From IMG/VR virus record IMGVR_UViG_3300015371_000170, positions 1-24,267 of that record: a stretch of DNA of 24,267 nt; one strand, given 5' to 3'. The notes beneath the pieces are model-generated. The model worked only from the letters and a program-made list of their open reading frames with translations, made no database searches and had not been told where the DNA came from. This document shows positions 6,526 through 13,033 of this stretch, in pieces; position 1 is the first letter of the stretch, and each line of letters begins with the position of its first letter. A program made the translations under genes and the position numbers. The DNA comes from a virus.

Positions 6526-6728
6526 AGCTCCTCCTCTGGAAACGGGTCGTAAGCTCCCTCCAAAATTTCTCTGCGGCTATCCTGATGAATCTCGTTCCAC
6601 CTTTCTGCACATTCACGGCAGAGAGGCTCCCTCCTTCCTTTGTAGATTAGAGAAGGCACCCGACGCGGATTGAAAGAAAACGTCTTATGACACGCAACAC
6701 AGCAACCAACTACAAATGCGTATCCCAT
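6522..6728 (-). CDS. Conserved phage zinc-finger protein (GYAFVVG...FSFNP type)
   Basis: The protein has 68 residues. The opening MGYAFVVGCCVACHKTFSFN is followed by VPS, a basic patch, PLCREC and a C-terminal helix with YDPFPEEEL. I have seen this exact layout in many phages: CxxC, FNP, VPS, G-x-x-x-PLCxxC. It has no assigned function. The four cysteines (CVAC and CREC) make one zinc site. A GAGAGGG sequence lies upstream of the ATG, in the end of the preceding gene. Confidence 0.75.
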   Translation of the reverse strand: MGYAFVVGCCVACHKTFSFNPRRVPSLIYKGRREPLCRECAERWNEIHQDSRREILEGAYDPFPEEEL

Positions 6729-6730
6729 CT

Positions 6731-6922
6731 CTAGCCCTCTCTCAATCGTCTCTCATTCGCCAGTTCGATGTGGTCCAGTGCAGATGAAAGCGTTTCCCAA
6801 GCTGACGAGGCGACCTGAATCCATTCTCCATCAATCAGCTTCGATTCTGTGAGTTGATACACCTTGAGCTTCCCGACGTAGATCAGGCTCCATTGGTAGT
6901 CGAGTCGTTTGCTGTTCACCAT
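6731..6922 (-). CDS. Small conserved phage protein (W/Y-rich strand protein)
   Basis: The protein has 63 residues. Alternating hydrophobic and charged residues (WSLIYVGKLKVYQLTESK, then GEWIQVASSAWETLSSALDH) suggest a small beta sheet followed by a helix. The G-x-W...S-x-W-x-T-L-x-x-A-L pattern recurs in short phage proteins. The ATG at 6922 lies one base after the upstream stop with AGGGAT before it. An earlier in-frame start would overlap the preceding gene by 33 bases. The function is unknown. Confidence 0.6.
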   Translation of the reverse strand: MVNSKRLDYQWSLIYVGKLKVYQLTESKLIDGEWIQVASSAWETLSSALDHIELANERRLREG

Positions 6923-6923
6923 T

Positions 6924-7139
6924 CTATATCCCTGCAAGATTACACGCGCGCGTGGCAACTCTCAGGAGGTCTCTCGTCTGTTCCCTGATTAGCTTCCAAT
7001 CCTCGTAGTCCTTCGCGGAGCTTTGCCGAGCTATCAGGACGGTGAGGATGGCCTCGTATTCGACACGAATTGTCTCCAGCTTTCTCGCGATAACATCCTC
7101 AATCGTCATAATCTCCTCCACGCGCTCCTTCATGTCCAT
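6924..7139 (-). CDS. Small coiled-coil hypothetical protein
   Basis: This 71-residue protein is almost entirely helical, with heptad-like Leu/Ile/Val spacing from KERVEEIMTIEDVIARKLET through LTVLIARQ and a basic second helix. It probably forms a dimer or binds a partner. The ATG at 7139 is preceded by AAGGAGTAAGTTTG, one of the best ribosome sites in the cluster. A TTG just before it is also in frame but less likely. No family is recognised. Confidence 0.6.
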   Translation of the reverse strand: MDMKERVEEIMTIEDVIARKLETIRVEYEAILTVLIARQSSAKDYEDWKLIREQTRDLLRVATRACNLAGI

Positions 7140-7144
7140 CAAAC

Positions 7145-7360
7145 TTACTCCTTGTCCAGCAACATCTTCTCGATTGTCGCTGCAAGCTTATCGTAATTGT
7201 GTGCGAGCATTTCTCCGATTCCCTCCCGCATATGCTTGTCTGACAGCCCGATGCGGAAGGAGCCGATTGCGACTCGAAGTGTCATCGACTCGGCAAAGGT
7301 AAGCTTGTGCCCGTTGATAACTATGTCAGCTTCGGTCCATCCGGTCGTTGCGTCCTTCAT
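7145..7360 (-). CDS. Conserved small phage protein (INGxxLTFAESMTLRVA type)
   Basis: This 71-residue protein contains VINGHKLTFAESMTLRVAIG and a C-terminal helical part with HNYDKLAATIEKM. I recognise the N-G-x-x-L-T-x-x-x-S-M-T-L-R-V-A block from many phage early regions, where it is a stand-alone small protein of unknown function. It overlaps the gene upstream by 35 bases in another frame. The ribosome site is ambiguous, with AAGG about 8 bases upstream. Confidence 0.65.
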   Translation of the reverse strand: MKDATTGWTEADIVINGHKLTFAESMTLRVAIGSFRIGLSDKHMREGIGEMLAHNYDKLAATIEKMLLDKE

Positions 7361-7538
7361 CTCCTAATCCTTCTTCCTCATGAATATGCACCCTTATCTC
7401 ACCACTCTCGTTGTAGAATCCTTCGAGACGATAGAGGAATCCGTGGATCAACTCTACCCATCTCTCTTCCATCATGTCGTGAGCAGTGAAGAACTCAAGA
7501 CGGAAGAACTTCTTACGCTTTGGATTTATCTCGCACAT
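7326..7538 (-). CDS. Small hypothetical protein
   Basis: This 70-residue protein starts MCEINPKRKKFFRLEFF, with strand-like aromatic segments (FLYRLEGFY, IRVHIHEEE) and a charged tail. The ATG at 7538 follows GAGG by about five bases and sits one base after the preceding stop. A GTG five codons earlier is in frame but has no such spacing. The family is unknown. The tail overlaps the start of the next gene by 35 bases. Confidence 0.55.
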   Translation of the reverse strand: MCEINPKRKKFFRLEFFTAHDMMEERWVELIHGFLYRLEGFYNESGEIRVHIHEEEGLGDEGRNDRMDRS

Positions 7539-7539
7539 C

Positions 7540-7749
7540 TCAGCCTCGAACACGAGTGATAAAGACGACGCCGTTGCCGTCGAAGAAGTAGATCCGAGTA
7601 GCGATTGCGGTCTCCCTTTCTCCGTTAGGCCAGATGGCTCCGTATTCCATCGTGACCGCCCAGTTGGTGACCTTCATGACTGCCCACTGACTGAGGGTAT
7701 TTAAGGTCTCGCAGTCCTCAAGCGCGCGCTGAATTACTTTGTGACTCAC
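7540..7749 (-). CDS. Small hypothetical protein with GTG start
   Basis: This 69-residue protein reads from GTG at 7749, with AAGGTGG about six bases upstream. It lies 2 bases after the stop of the preceding gene. The sequence contains AMKVTNWAVT-like strands (WAVMKVTNWAVTMEYGAIWP) and ends FFDGNGVVFITRVRG, a small beta-rich protein. The frame is open back to 7995, but that part is antiregister to the gene at 7752-8066, so I reject it. The function is unknown. Confidence 0.55.
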   Translation of the reverse strand: MSHKVIQRALEDCETLNTLSQWAVMKVTNWAVTMEYGAIWPNGERETAIATRIYFFDGNGVVFITRVRG

Positions 7750-7751
7750 TT

Positions 7752-8066
7752 CTACCACCTTCTGCTCCTGAATGCTGGAACCTGACTCCTTTGGATGTCG
7801 TTGTAGGTCATGGGAACTCTGAAATCCCTCCCGGAGATGGATTCCGAACGACCCGGAACGCAGATGCAGAGTCGCTCGTAGAAATCTCTCTGTCTGTCGG
7901 AGAAAAACGGACCCCAATCGATTCTCATGGTGTCCCAGAGAGATTCGATCTTTTTGGGAGCAGGGACGAAAATCTTCTTCCGTCCAGGAACCCAAAGCGC
8001 GCGCTCCGGGTCAATCTCGAACTCGAACGGATCTGGAAACTGAACTTGACGATGCCTTTCGTTCAT
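7752..8066 (-). CDS. Hypothetical protein
   Basis: This 104-residue protein is rich in Pro, Trp, Phe and Arg. The middle reads LWDTMRIDWGPFFSDRQRD, and the end is basic. I recognise no family or catalytic motif. The ATG has AGGAGC about eight bases upstream. The last codons overlap the ribosome site of the next gene. The aromatic content suggests a compact fold and not an unstructured peptide. Confidence 0.6.
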   Translation of the reverse strand: MNERHRQVQFPDPFEFEIDPERALWVPGRKKIFVPAPKKIESLWDTMRIDWGPFFSDRQRDFYERLCICVPGRSESISGRDFRVPMTYNDIQRSQVPAFRSRRW

Positions 8067-8084
8067 GATTGATTGCTCCTCTCT

Positions 8085-8339
8085 CTACTTGTCCACCACC
8101 ATCAGAATCTGCTTGTCATCGAACAGCGGCAAAATATGACGACGCTGAAACACAGCGGGATATGCCCAGACTACCAGGCACCCACACGCGCACTCTCTGT
8201 AATGCCGGGGGGCAGAGGCGGAACCCCAAAGATGCCTCCAGTGTTTGTTGTCGTATTTGACCTCGCTCATCTTGAGTCCACAGTCAGGACACTTCGATGG
8301 CATGGTCTTGCGCGCGAATCCGAATCTTTGCTCGTTCAT
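8085..8339 (-). CDS. Zinc-ribbon protein
   Basis: This 84-residue protein has SKCPDCGLKM near residue 17 and ECACGC near residue 51, so one zinc site is likely (CPDC plus CAC/CGC). An aromatic/His-rich loop (KHWRHLWG) separates the knuckles. The ATG at 8339 follows GAGAAAGAA, and an in-frame ATG at 8303 would begin directly at the ribbon. The function is unknown. It is one of several unrelated small zinc proteins in this transcript. Confidence 0.6.
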   Translation of the reverse strand: MNEQRFGFARKTMPSKCPDCGLKMSEVKYDNKHWRHLWGSASAPRHYRECACGCLVVWAYPAVFQRRHILPLFDDKQILMVVDK

Positions 8340-8447
8340 TTCTTTCTCTCAAAAACGCTGGTCTCTCTACTTATCAGCTACCCATGCGAGATGTAGAGTC
8401 GTTACCGGGTGCCATGACCAGCCCAGAAGTGTTTGCGCTACGAACGC

Positions 8448-8612
8448 TTACTCGTTTGAGGGAACAAAGACCATCGTGGCCTGCCCACCTCTAACGATGG
8501 TGCGATACAGCCAGCCGCCGATGATCTTCAGTCTCTCGGTCTTGTCGGTTGAGTTCTCCTGAATGACTTCCCAATCGCGACGGGTCTCACTCTCGGATGG
8601 TGTCGATGGCAT
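8448..8612 (-). CDS. Conserved short phage protein (GGWLYRT...MVFVP type)
   Basis: This 54-residue gene sits in the gap before the helicase gene. The ATG at 8612 is preceded by AAGGAGTATCAGT, a near-perfect ribosome site. The product has RRDWEVIQEN, then LKIIGGWLYRTIV and MVFVPSNE. The W-x-V...L-K-x-x-G-G-W-L-Y-R-T...M-x-F-V-P pattern is one I know as a frequent stand-alone phage peptide of unknown function. The same frame stays open for 26 codons beyond the TAA (to 8367). Confidence 0.7.
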   Translation of the reverse strand: MPSTPSESETRRDWEVIQENSTDKTERLKIIGGWLYRTIVRGGQATMVFVPSNE

Positions 8613-8639
8613 ACTGATACTCCTTTTACTTTCGCAGGG

Positions 8640-10385
8640 TTATGCAGCCCACTTCTTCAGACCCTTGACGTGCAGGGTCATCGCGAGTTCCTTGATCAGC
8701 ATCGATTCATCCCACTTGGTTTGAATATTGTCCATCGTGGAATGTGTGATGCTTCTCTTGATCTCAACCAGCTCTGTCAGGAAGTCATCAATGGTCCCCG
8801 CTGCGATCAGGTAGGTAGCATTGATCTTATCTGCAAGCTGACCGGGCCTTGGGAATCTCGCTTCGGCTTGCTCTTCATTAGCAGGATTCCATTGCCGTTC
8901 CATGATCATGCAGTCAGCACAGAACTGAAGGTTGAGACCCTCGCCTGCTGCCAACGTGCTTGCGATTAGGATTCGATGATTCCTGCCAGTCGGCCTTTCT
9001 GTAATTACCGGCTTGCCATCCTCATCGTAGGTTCGCTCTTGCGTAACTCCTTTGAACTGGTTGATGACCTCTTGCCTCTGCTGCATTGAGAGCGAAGAGA
9101 CATACAAGAGAGGCTCATCGAACGCGCCATCTTCACAAGTCTTGAGAAGCGCATTGTAGAGCATGTTCCCGGTGTCTTTGTGGTGAACGAATATCACCAG
9201 CTTTCGGTCGGTAGAGAGAAGAAACTCCTCAGCAAATTCCTGTGCCGATTCGACCTTAGCCGCACCAGTAATACGACGCATCCTCGAGAAATACCCAAGG
9301 ATGTTCGTTATGTCTTTCATGGACACTTCGTCGACTTTGTCCATGAACTCCTGAAACTCTTTGACGACCGCTTTGTATTTCTCTAGCAGGTCGCCACCAA
9401 TCTCAGCATGTCGAAACATCCGAGATATTGCAGGGAGTTCAGGAAGCACCTCGGCTCTTGTGAAGCGTTGGATGAAACCCTTTGTTTTCTCGTGAAAGGC
9501 GTTGGGATTCCGAAGTCTGTATCGGTTCCCACTTCCAATCGCAATACAGTCCCGAGCGATAAAGCCGGTTTCGGAAGGGAACATTGTCGGATTGACCATG
9601 TGGAGAATGGGAGCGTATTCTGAAGCGTCGTTCTTGATTGGCGTTCCAGAAAGACCCATAATCTTCGGTCGCTCGGTCTGTGTTCTCTGCCAAGCCGATG
9701 CAATCTTCTTGATGGCCCTTGTTCGCGAGGCATCAGGATTCTTGATTAGCTGGCATTCGTCCATGATAATCATTTTGAACTGAGAACAGATTTCGTCAGT
9801 CCATTTGATTGACTTCGCCTTGAACTTCCGACCGTTGCGTGCGAACTCCTCACCGACCAAACCGGCTTCGTTCATCTTTTCCCACTCAAGGTCAATGTCT
9901 GGACGAACCAGACGAAGAGTATCGTAGGAAATGATCACGATTGGGAAGTAGTCGAGATAGGGAAGCTGGTTTCCGTTCTCGATGATCTGAGGAATCAACC
10001 CAGTCCATCGAACGAATTCGAGCCATGTCTGATAACGAAGCCCCGATTTGCAAACGAAGAGCATCGGAGTCATTTCCTCTTCGTTCCGCTTCGTCAGGAT
10101 GGCTGAGATGACCATCTTCCCGACGCCCATCTCATGAGCCATGATGCCGTTCAGTCCGGCTTCCTCGAAGAACTTCGCGCTCTCTAGCTGATAGTGATAC
10201 GGTGTTCGTCCATCCTTTGAAACGATGATGTCTTCAAGCGGCGTTTCGATCTTGTCCTGAACCAGAGAATGGCCGCACTCAAGCATCACGAAAATCTGCT
10301 TGCCAAGCTCCTTTCGATACTTCTCGACCGCGACCTTGCCGCAGAAATTGCAGTTCTGTCTGAGTGTTGCGATTGGCTTGCTCAT
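8640..10385 (-). CDS. SNF2-family DEAD/H-box helicase/translocase with N-terminal zinc site
   Basis: This 581-residue protein has an N-terminal zinc knuckle (C12, C15, C37, H39). Two RecA-like lobes of an SNF2 ATPase follow. They carry motif I HEMGVGKM at 84-91, motif II MDECQ near 211, motif III LSGTPIKN near 250, motif V ASTLAAGEGLN near 478 and motif VI ARFPRPGQ near 513. It would use ATP to move along or remodel double-stranded DNA, probably in replication or recombination with the Sak4 and Cas4-like partners downstream. Motif I ends in Met where family members usually have Thr/Ser, and motif VI reads RFPRPGQ where R-x-x-R-x-G-Q is usual, so activity may be altered. The ATG overlaps the preceding stop as ATGA at 10382-10385. 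Confidence 0.85.
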   Translation of the reverse strand: MSKPIATLRQNCNFCGKVAVEKYRKELGKQIFVMLECGHSLVQDKIETPLEDIIVSKDGRTPYHYQLESAKFFEEAGLNGIMAHEMGVGKMVISAILTKRNEEEMTPMLFVCKSGLRYQTWLEFVRWTGLIPQIIENGNQLPYLDYFPIVIISYDTLRLVRPDIDLEWEKMNEAGLVGEEFARNGRKFKAKSIKWTDEICSQFKMIIMDECQLIKNPDASRTRAIKKIASAWQRTQTERPKIMGLSGTPIKNDASEYAPILHMVNPTMFPSETGFIARDCIAIGSGNRYRLRNPNAFHEKTKGFIQRFTRAEVLPELPAISRMFRHAEIGGDLLEKYKAVVKEFQEFMDKVDEVSMKDITNILGYFSRMRRITGAAKVESAQEFAEEFLLSTDRKLVIFVHHKDTGNMLYNALLKTCEDGAFDEPLLYVSSLSMQQRQEVINQFKGVTQERTYDEDGKPVITERPTGRNHRILIASTLAAGEGLNLQFCADCMIMERQWNPANEEQAEARFPRPGQLADKINATYLIAAGTIDDFLTELVEIKRSITHSTMDNIQTKWDESMLIKELAMTLHVKGLKKWAA

Positions 10386-11242
10386 ACCGGCAAGCCTTTC
10401 TTGACCCGCTGTGCTCTCACACCAGCGATTGCGTCATCGAGCGTTTCGAACATCCCGTTGTCCAGAAGAGCCTGCGCGCTTTTCTTAATGTCGTTCTGAA
10501 TCTTCGCAGTCGCCGTTTCCAAGCCCCGCTCGGATTTGATTCTTTCGGCGACCTTCTGGTTCTGGGCAACTGTCCAATCCTTGTCTAGTTCCTTGATGCG
10601 CGCACGGTCCTTAGTGGAATAGAGCTTCTCGACCAGACCAGCCTTGATCCCCTGTTGATGATTCCTGAGCTTCGAAATCGCTTCGTCGATGTCGTGAAAC
10701 TTCTTGATGACCTCGTCGATGGTTGCCGCGGTCACTGCGAAATTGCGCCCGTTGATGTAAACGTTGTTGAGCGATTCAGGGGCGCGCACCTCTTGAGTCT
10801 CGCTCAGGTGCTTCGTTTCCGCTCCACCGGGCCATACGACGGTTTCCACGCTGAGCAGTGTCTTGTAGTCCGGAATCGAATCAGGCGGCTGATATGGTGG
10901 AGCTTCAGCCGTGACATTCGGAGCTACAGGATGAGCCGCAGGGTCACTTGGAGGAGCTGGGAGATTCGTGTATGGAGCCTCTTTCCACCAAGTCTCCTCT
11001 TTTGGCTTTGCGGGTTGAGAAGCAGGTTCGACACTTGAGGTTTTCGGTGATTCGTCCGTTTCGGCCACCTTTTCGGATGACTTTTCGGACGAGCTGACCT
11101 CCGCATCTCCGGCAAATCTTTTCCATTCGTCTCCATCTCCATCTTTCGATTTGGTTGCGAGGAAGTCGTCGAAGCTGCCAAATTGCTGGGCCTCGCGATC
11201 TACCTCATTTACGAGTTCTTCCAATCTGTCTTTCTGTTCCAT
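10382..11242 (-). CDS. Hypothetical early protein with C-terminal shared module
   Basis: This 286-residue protein has an acidic N-terminus (1-45) and a Ser/Glu/Pro-rich disordered linker (45-130). A small folded part with VYINGRNFAVTAATIDEVIKKF (~163-185) follows, then long charged helices (190-250) and a final ~32-residue module. That module, with LLDNGM, TLDDAIAGV and KKGLPV at the very end, is repeated with 21 of 32 identities at the end of the unrelated protein at 13034-13627. The family is unknown. Position directly ahead of the helicase, coupled by ATGA, suggests a replication accessory or adaptor. The start has GGAAA about eleven bases upstream. Confidence 0.65.
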   Translation of the reverse strand: MEQKDRLEELVNEVDREAQQFGSFDDFLATKSKDGDGDEWKRFAGDAEVSSSEKSSEKVAETDESPKTSSVEPASQPAKPKEETWWKEAPYTNLPAPPSDPAAHPVAPNVTAEAPPYQPPDSIPDYKTLLSVETVVWPGGAETKHLSETQEVRAPESLNNVYINGRNFAVTAATIDEVIKKFHDIDEAISKLRNHQQGIKAGLVEKLYSTKDRARIKELDKDWTVAQNQKVAERIKSERGLETATAKIQNDIKKSAQALLDNGMFETLDDAIAGVRAQRVKKGLPV

Positions 11243-11246
11243 TGTT

Positions 11247-11492
11247 CTACGCTTTCCTAATTGTTGCGTGGTTTCCGTTCCCTGAGCCGTTGATTCTGAG
11301 ATTCCAGATTTCAGCTAGGGCGATGATCGAGGCGCGCTCGAATTTCGTTAGCTCGAAGAAATTGGGATCGTTTTTGAATGCCGCGATCCTCTTCCTTCTC
11401 TTGATGATTTCGATGCTCAACCTCTCCGTTGGGAGAGATAAAGCTCGAAGCTTCTCGTTGCGATAATAGTCTCCGAAGCTCATTTGGTCCAT
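11247..11492 (-). CDS. Small hypothetical early protein
   Basis: This 81-residue protein begins MDQMSFGDYYRNEKLRAL and contains a basic helix (IEIIKRRKRIAAFKND) and a hydrophobic one (FERASIIALAEIWNL). The ATG at 11492 has AAAGGA five bases upstream, which decides against the longer frame starting at 11549. It precedes the 286-residue gene by 4 bases. I recognise no family. The basic helices would suit nucleic-acid binding. Confidence 0.55.
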   Translation of the reverse strand: MDQMSFGDYYRNEKLRALSLPTERLSIEIIKRRKRIAAFKNDPNFFELTKFERASIIALAEIWNLRINGSGNGNHATIRKA

Positions 11493-11564
11493 TTTTCCTT
11501 TCTGATCGCCAAGAATTAGGCCATCTGGAGGAGGTTCGAAAACCCCCACCGCATGGTCTAGTCT

Positions 11565-11786
11565 TTATCTGAGTTCATTCAAGGAACGTTCATACTGCGC
11601 ATATAACCAGCTCGCGTCGTCCCACAGCTCGCAGAGAGCATCAACATCACGATCCCATATAGCTTGGTAAACGCTGGCAATTAGGTCTGGAGGACATATT
11701 TCTACATTGTAACTGAGAGTAATATTCTTCCAACAAACATCGAGCCACGGACCACGAATTATTAACTGAAAATGCCTTTGAGCCAT
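11565..11786 (-). CDS. First gene of the leftward transcript, hypothetical
   Basis: This 73-residue acidic protein with many Trp (WLDVCWKN, IWDRDVDALCELWDDASWLY) is probably a small helical domain. No family is recognised. The ATG has AGGAG about six bases upstream and lies ~70 bases downstream of the predicted start of the promoter at 11864-11892, so it should be the first and perhaps earliest expressed gene. Tiny acidic first genes in phage early transcripts often bind host proteins, but that role is only inferred here. Confidence 0.55.
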   Translation of the reverse strand: MAQRHFQLIIRGPWLDVCWKNITLSYNVEICPPDLIASVYQAIWDRDVDALCELWDDASWLYAQYERSLNELR

Positions 11787-11863
11787 ATTTACTCCTGTGA
11801 CCAGAGCCAGAGCCTAGACCGGAATTGGTGACAAAGGACTGGCGAGGGTTGGTCCACCTAGGC

Positions 11864-11892
11864 ATTGTAGCATACCCCGGCAGGTAAAGCAA
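11864..11892 (-). promoter_or_regulatory. Leftward sigma70-type promoter for the early cluster
   Basis: On the minus strand, TTGCTT (11892-11887) is followed by a 17-base spacer and TACAAT (11869-11864), with a TG one base before the -10 (extended -10). The transcript would begin near 11857, about 70 bases before the first early gene. No other good promoter is seen before that gene. Confidence 0.6.
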
Positions 11893-12100
11893 TAGGGGCT
11901 TAAATGCTGCAAACAAAGGGGTTACGGCTTTTAGGGCATCAGACCCCCTTTCAGAATACAGTCTAGAATCTATATAGACCAGGAAGAAATAGATGAGAAA
12001 TAGAGCCTAATAATAGGAAGGTAGATACGAGGTCGGAAGCCGGGAAGCCTTGAAATGAGAAATCGTGCCAAATTTCCATCCAAAAATTTGAATAATGGCG

Positions 12101-12120
12101 ACTTTCGCCTACTTTCGCCT
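12101..12120 (+). repeat. Exact 10-bp tandem repeat
   Basis: ACTTTCGCCT occurs twice in tandem, directly in front of the left 11-bp array. With the preceding GGCGA it can also form a small stem (GGCGA/TCGCC, 3-base loop). Confidence 0.8.
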
Positions 12121-12180
12121 ACCTTAAATCTTAGTCAATTCTTAGTTAAATCATAGTTAAATCATAGTTAATTCTTGGTC
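12120..12180 (+). repeat. Left 11-bp tandem array (iteron-like)
   Basis: Four clear and two degenerate units of 11 bases follow one another, with consensus WTAGTTAAWTC: TTAGTCAATTC, TTAGTTAAATC, ATAGTTAAATC and ATAGTTAATTC, flanked by partial units. One unit per helical turn would put bound proteins on one face of the DNA. The same unit recurs inverted at 12501-12555, so the pair probably marks a replication origin or a looping regulatory site. Confidence 0.75.
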
Positions 12181-12250
12181 GCCCTAGGGTATTCGAGATC
12201 TCGGTAAAGCCTTGATCCAAAAGGGCTTAGCGCATTTTACCCTTCGATCA

Positions 12251-12265
12251 TCTCTCTCTCTCTCT
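12251..12265 (+). repeat. TC dinucleotide tract
   Basis: About seven TC units lie between the left array and the AT-rich dyad. This pyrimidine-only strand bias is common near origins but is not specific. Confidence 0.7.
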
Positions 12266-12322
12266 GTCTAGGGGCATGATCCGGGATTTTGGATCGGGGT
12301 TTTGAACGGGGGTCTTTTCTCT

Positions 12323-12361
12323 CTTGTCTATAATAATATATATAAAATTAGATAAGACAAG
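12323..12361. repeat. AT-rich dyad, candidate unwinding element
   Basis: CTTGTCT (12323-12329) and AGACAAG (12355-12361) are inverted around a 25-base core that is all A/T except one G. It sits near the middle between the two inverted 11-bp arrays, as expected for the easily melted part of an origin. A TATAAT inside it lacks a -35 at normal spacing, so I do not call a promoter. Confidence 0.55.
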
Positions 12362-12383
12362 AACCAAAACCAGATACCGCAAT

Positions 12384-12394
12384 AAGTGTTCGCC
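12384..12394 (+). promoter_or_regulatory. AAGTGTTCGCC box, copy 1 (operator candidate)
   Basis: This exact 11-base sequence occurs three times in non-coding control DNA: here, inverted at 12710-12720, and at 14001-14011. Copies 1 and 3 both continue into a [C/G]GGCA sequence and are followed by an exact ATTTACAGGGGC box. A protein-binding site is likely, though the protein is unknown. Confidence 0.5.
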
Positions 12395-12500
12395 CGGCAT
12401 ACAATTATCCAATGGCCTGCCACGGAGAGAGACAGGGTGCGCGCTTAGATCAATTTTCCGCGCCGTATTTACAGGGGCGATCAATTAAACCCTCGACCCA

Positions 12501-12555
12501 GAATCGACTATGATTTAACTAAGAATCGACTAAGAATTAACCAAGATTTAACCAG
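12501..12555 (-). repeat. Right 11-bp tandem array, inverted relative to the left
   Basis: Five adjacent 11-base units (GAATCGACTAT, GATTTAACTAA, GAATCGACTAA, GAATTAACCAA, GATTTAACCAG) are the complement of the left-array consensus. GATTTAACTAA is the exact complement of the left unit at 12142-12152. The two arrays face each other across about 320 bases. Confidence 0.75.
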
Positions 12556-12941
12556 GTGAGATACGGCTCAGCTAGGGGAGGTCTGCTCGCTAGGGTGATC
12601 CCAGAAAATCGTTCGTGGCCCCTAGAAATTGATCTAAGCGTTTTGGGATCTGCTTCGGCTACCCTTGGTCTCCTCGAAAATGCGCGCGTTAGATCAATAA
12701 TTTTCGGGAGGCGAACACTTTCGATTTGTCTAGTTCGCCTCCGGTCTAGAATCCGCCTCCGGTTTATGGTCCTGGGTCTCGGCGCTCGGCGAGGTCTTCG
12801 AGCCTGCGGTATCTGGGGAGGGTGAGGTCTAGAATGAATCCTTGACTATGGTCAAAAACGGGGGGTCTCAGGCCCGAAAATTGGGAAGCTGTAAAGCATT
12901 GCAATTCAAGCATTTACGGGCGAAAAAATAATTGAAAATAA
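12556..12941. other. Non-coding control DNA between the right array and the rightward promoter
   Basis: No gene is supported here. The only open frame (12556-12825) gives Arg/Leu/Gly-rich translation without motifs. The stretch holds two of three copies of TTAGATCAAT (12628-12637 inverted, 12689-12698), the inverted AAGTGTTCGCC box, a perfect 10-bp inverted repeat at 12707-12742, and two GGTCTAGAAT sequences (12743 and 12826). Confidence 0.6.
12707..12742. repeat. Perfect 10-bp inverted repeat
   Basis: GGAGGCGAAC (12707-12716) and GTTCGCCTCC (12733-12742) could pair around a 16-base loop. No T-run follows on either strand, so it is not a standard terminator. The left arm contains most of the inverted AAGTGTTCGCC box, so it may be an operator with dyad symmetry. 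Confidence 0.65.
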
Positions 12942-12972
12942 TTGCTGCAAAACCTTGATCCTATGGTATTCT
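12942..12972 (+). promoter_or_regulatory. Possible rightward extended -10 promoter for the 13034 gene
   Basis: TG-G-TATTCT (12964-12972) is an extended -10. The best -35, TTGCTG (12942-12947), is 19 bases away, which is long. An ATTTACGGGC sequence resembling the late-promoter box lies 20 bases further upstream. The late promoter has the same ATGGTA preceding its -10. Confidence 0.4.
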
Positions 12973-13033
12973 GTAGTTCGGTTCGGCGCTGGCGGCAAGC
13001 CAAAAACGGCGAGCGGGTGACCGAGGTTCGGAG

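Noticed and set aside
7750-7995. Upstream extension of the frame ending at 7540
   Set aside because: It overlaps the better gene at 7752-8066 and lacks protein-like pattern. A GTG with a good ribosome site exists at 7749.
12310-12336. Rightward promoter at the TATAAT in the AT-rich dyad
   Set aside because: The only TTGAAC-like -35 is 21 bases away, too far for a normal promoter.
12120-12555. CRISPR array
   Set aside because: Units are 11 bases and contiguous without spacers, and no cas1 or cas2 is present. The Cas4-like nuclease belongs to the phage recombination set.
12556-12825. Rightward open frame of 89 codons in the control region
   Set aside because: Arg/Leu/Gly-rich with no motif or ribosome site, and it runs through the repeated boxes and the 10-bp inverted repeat.
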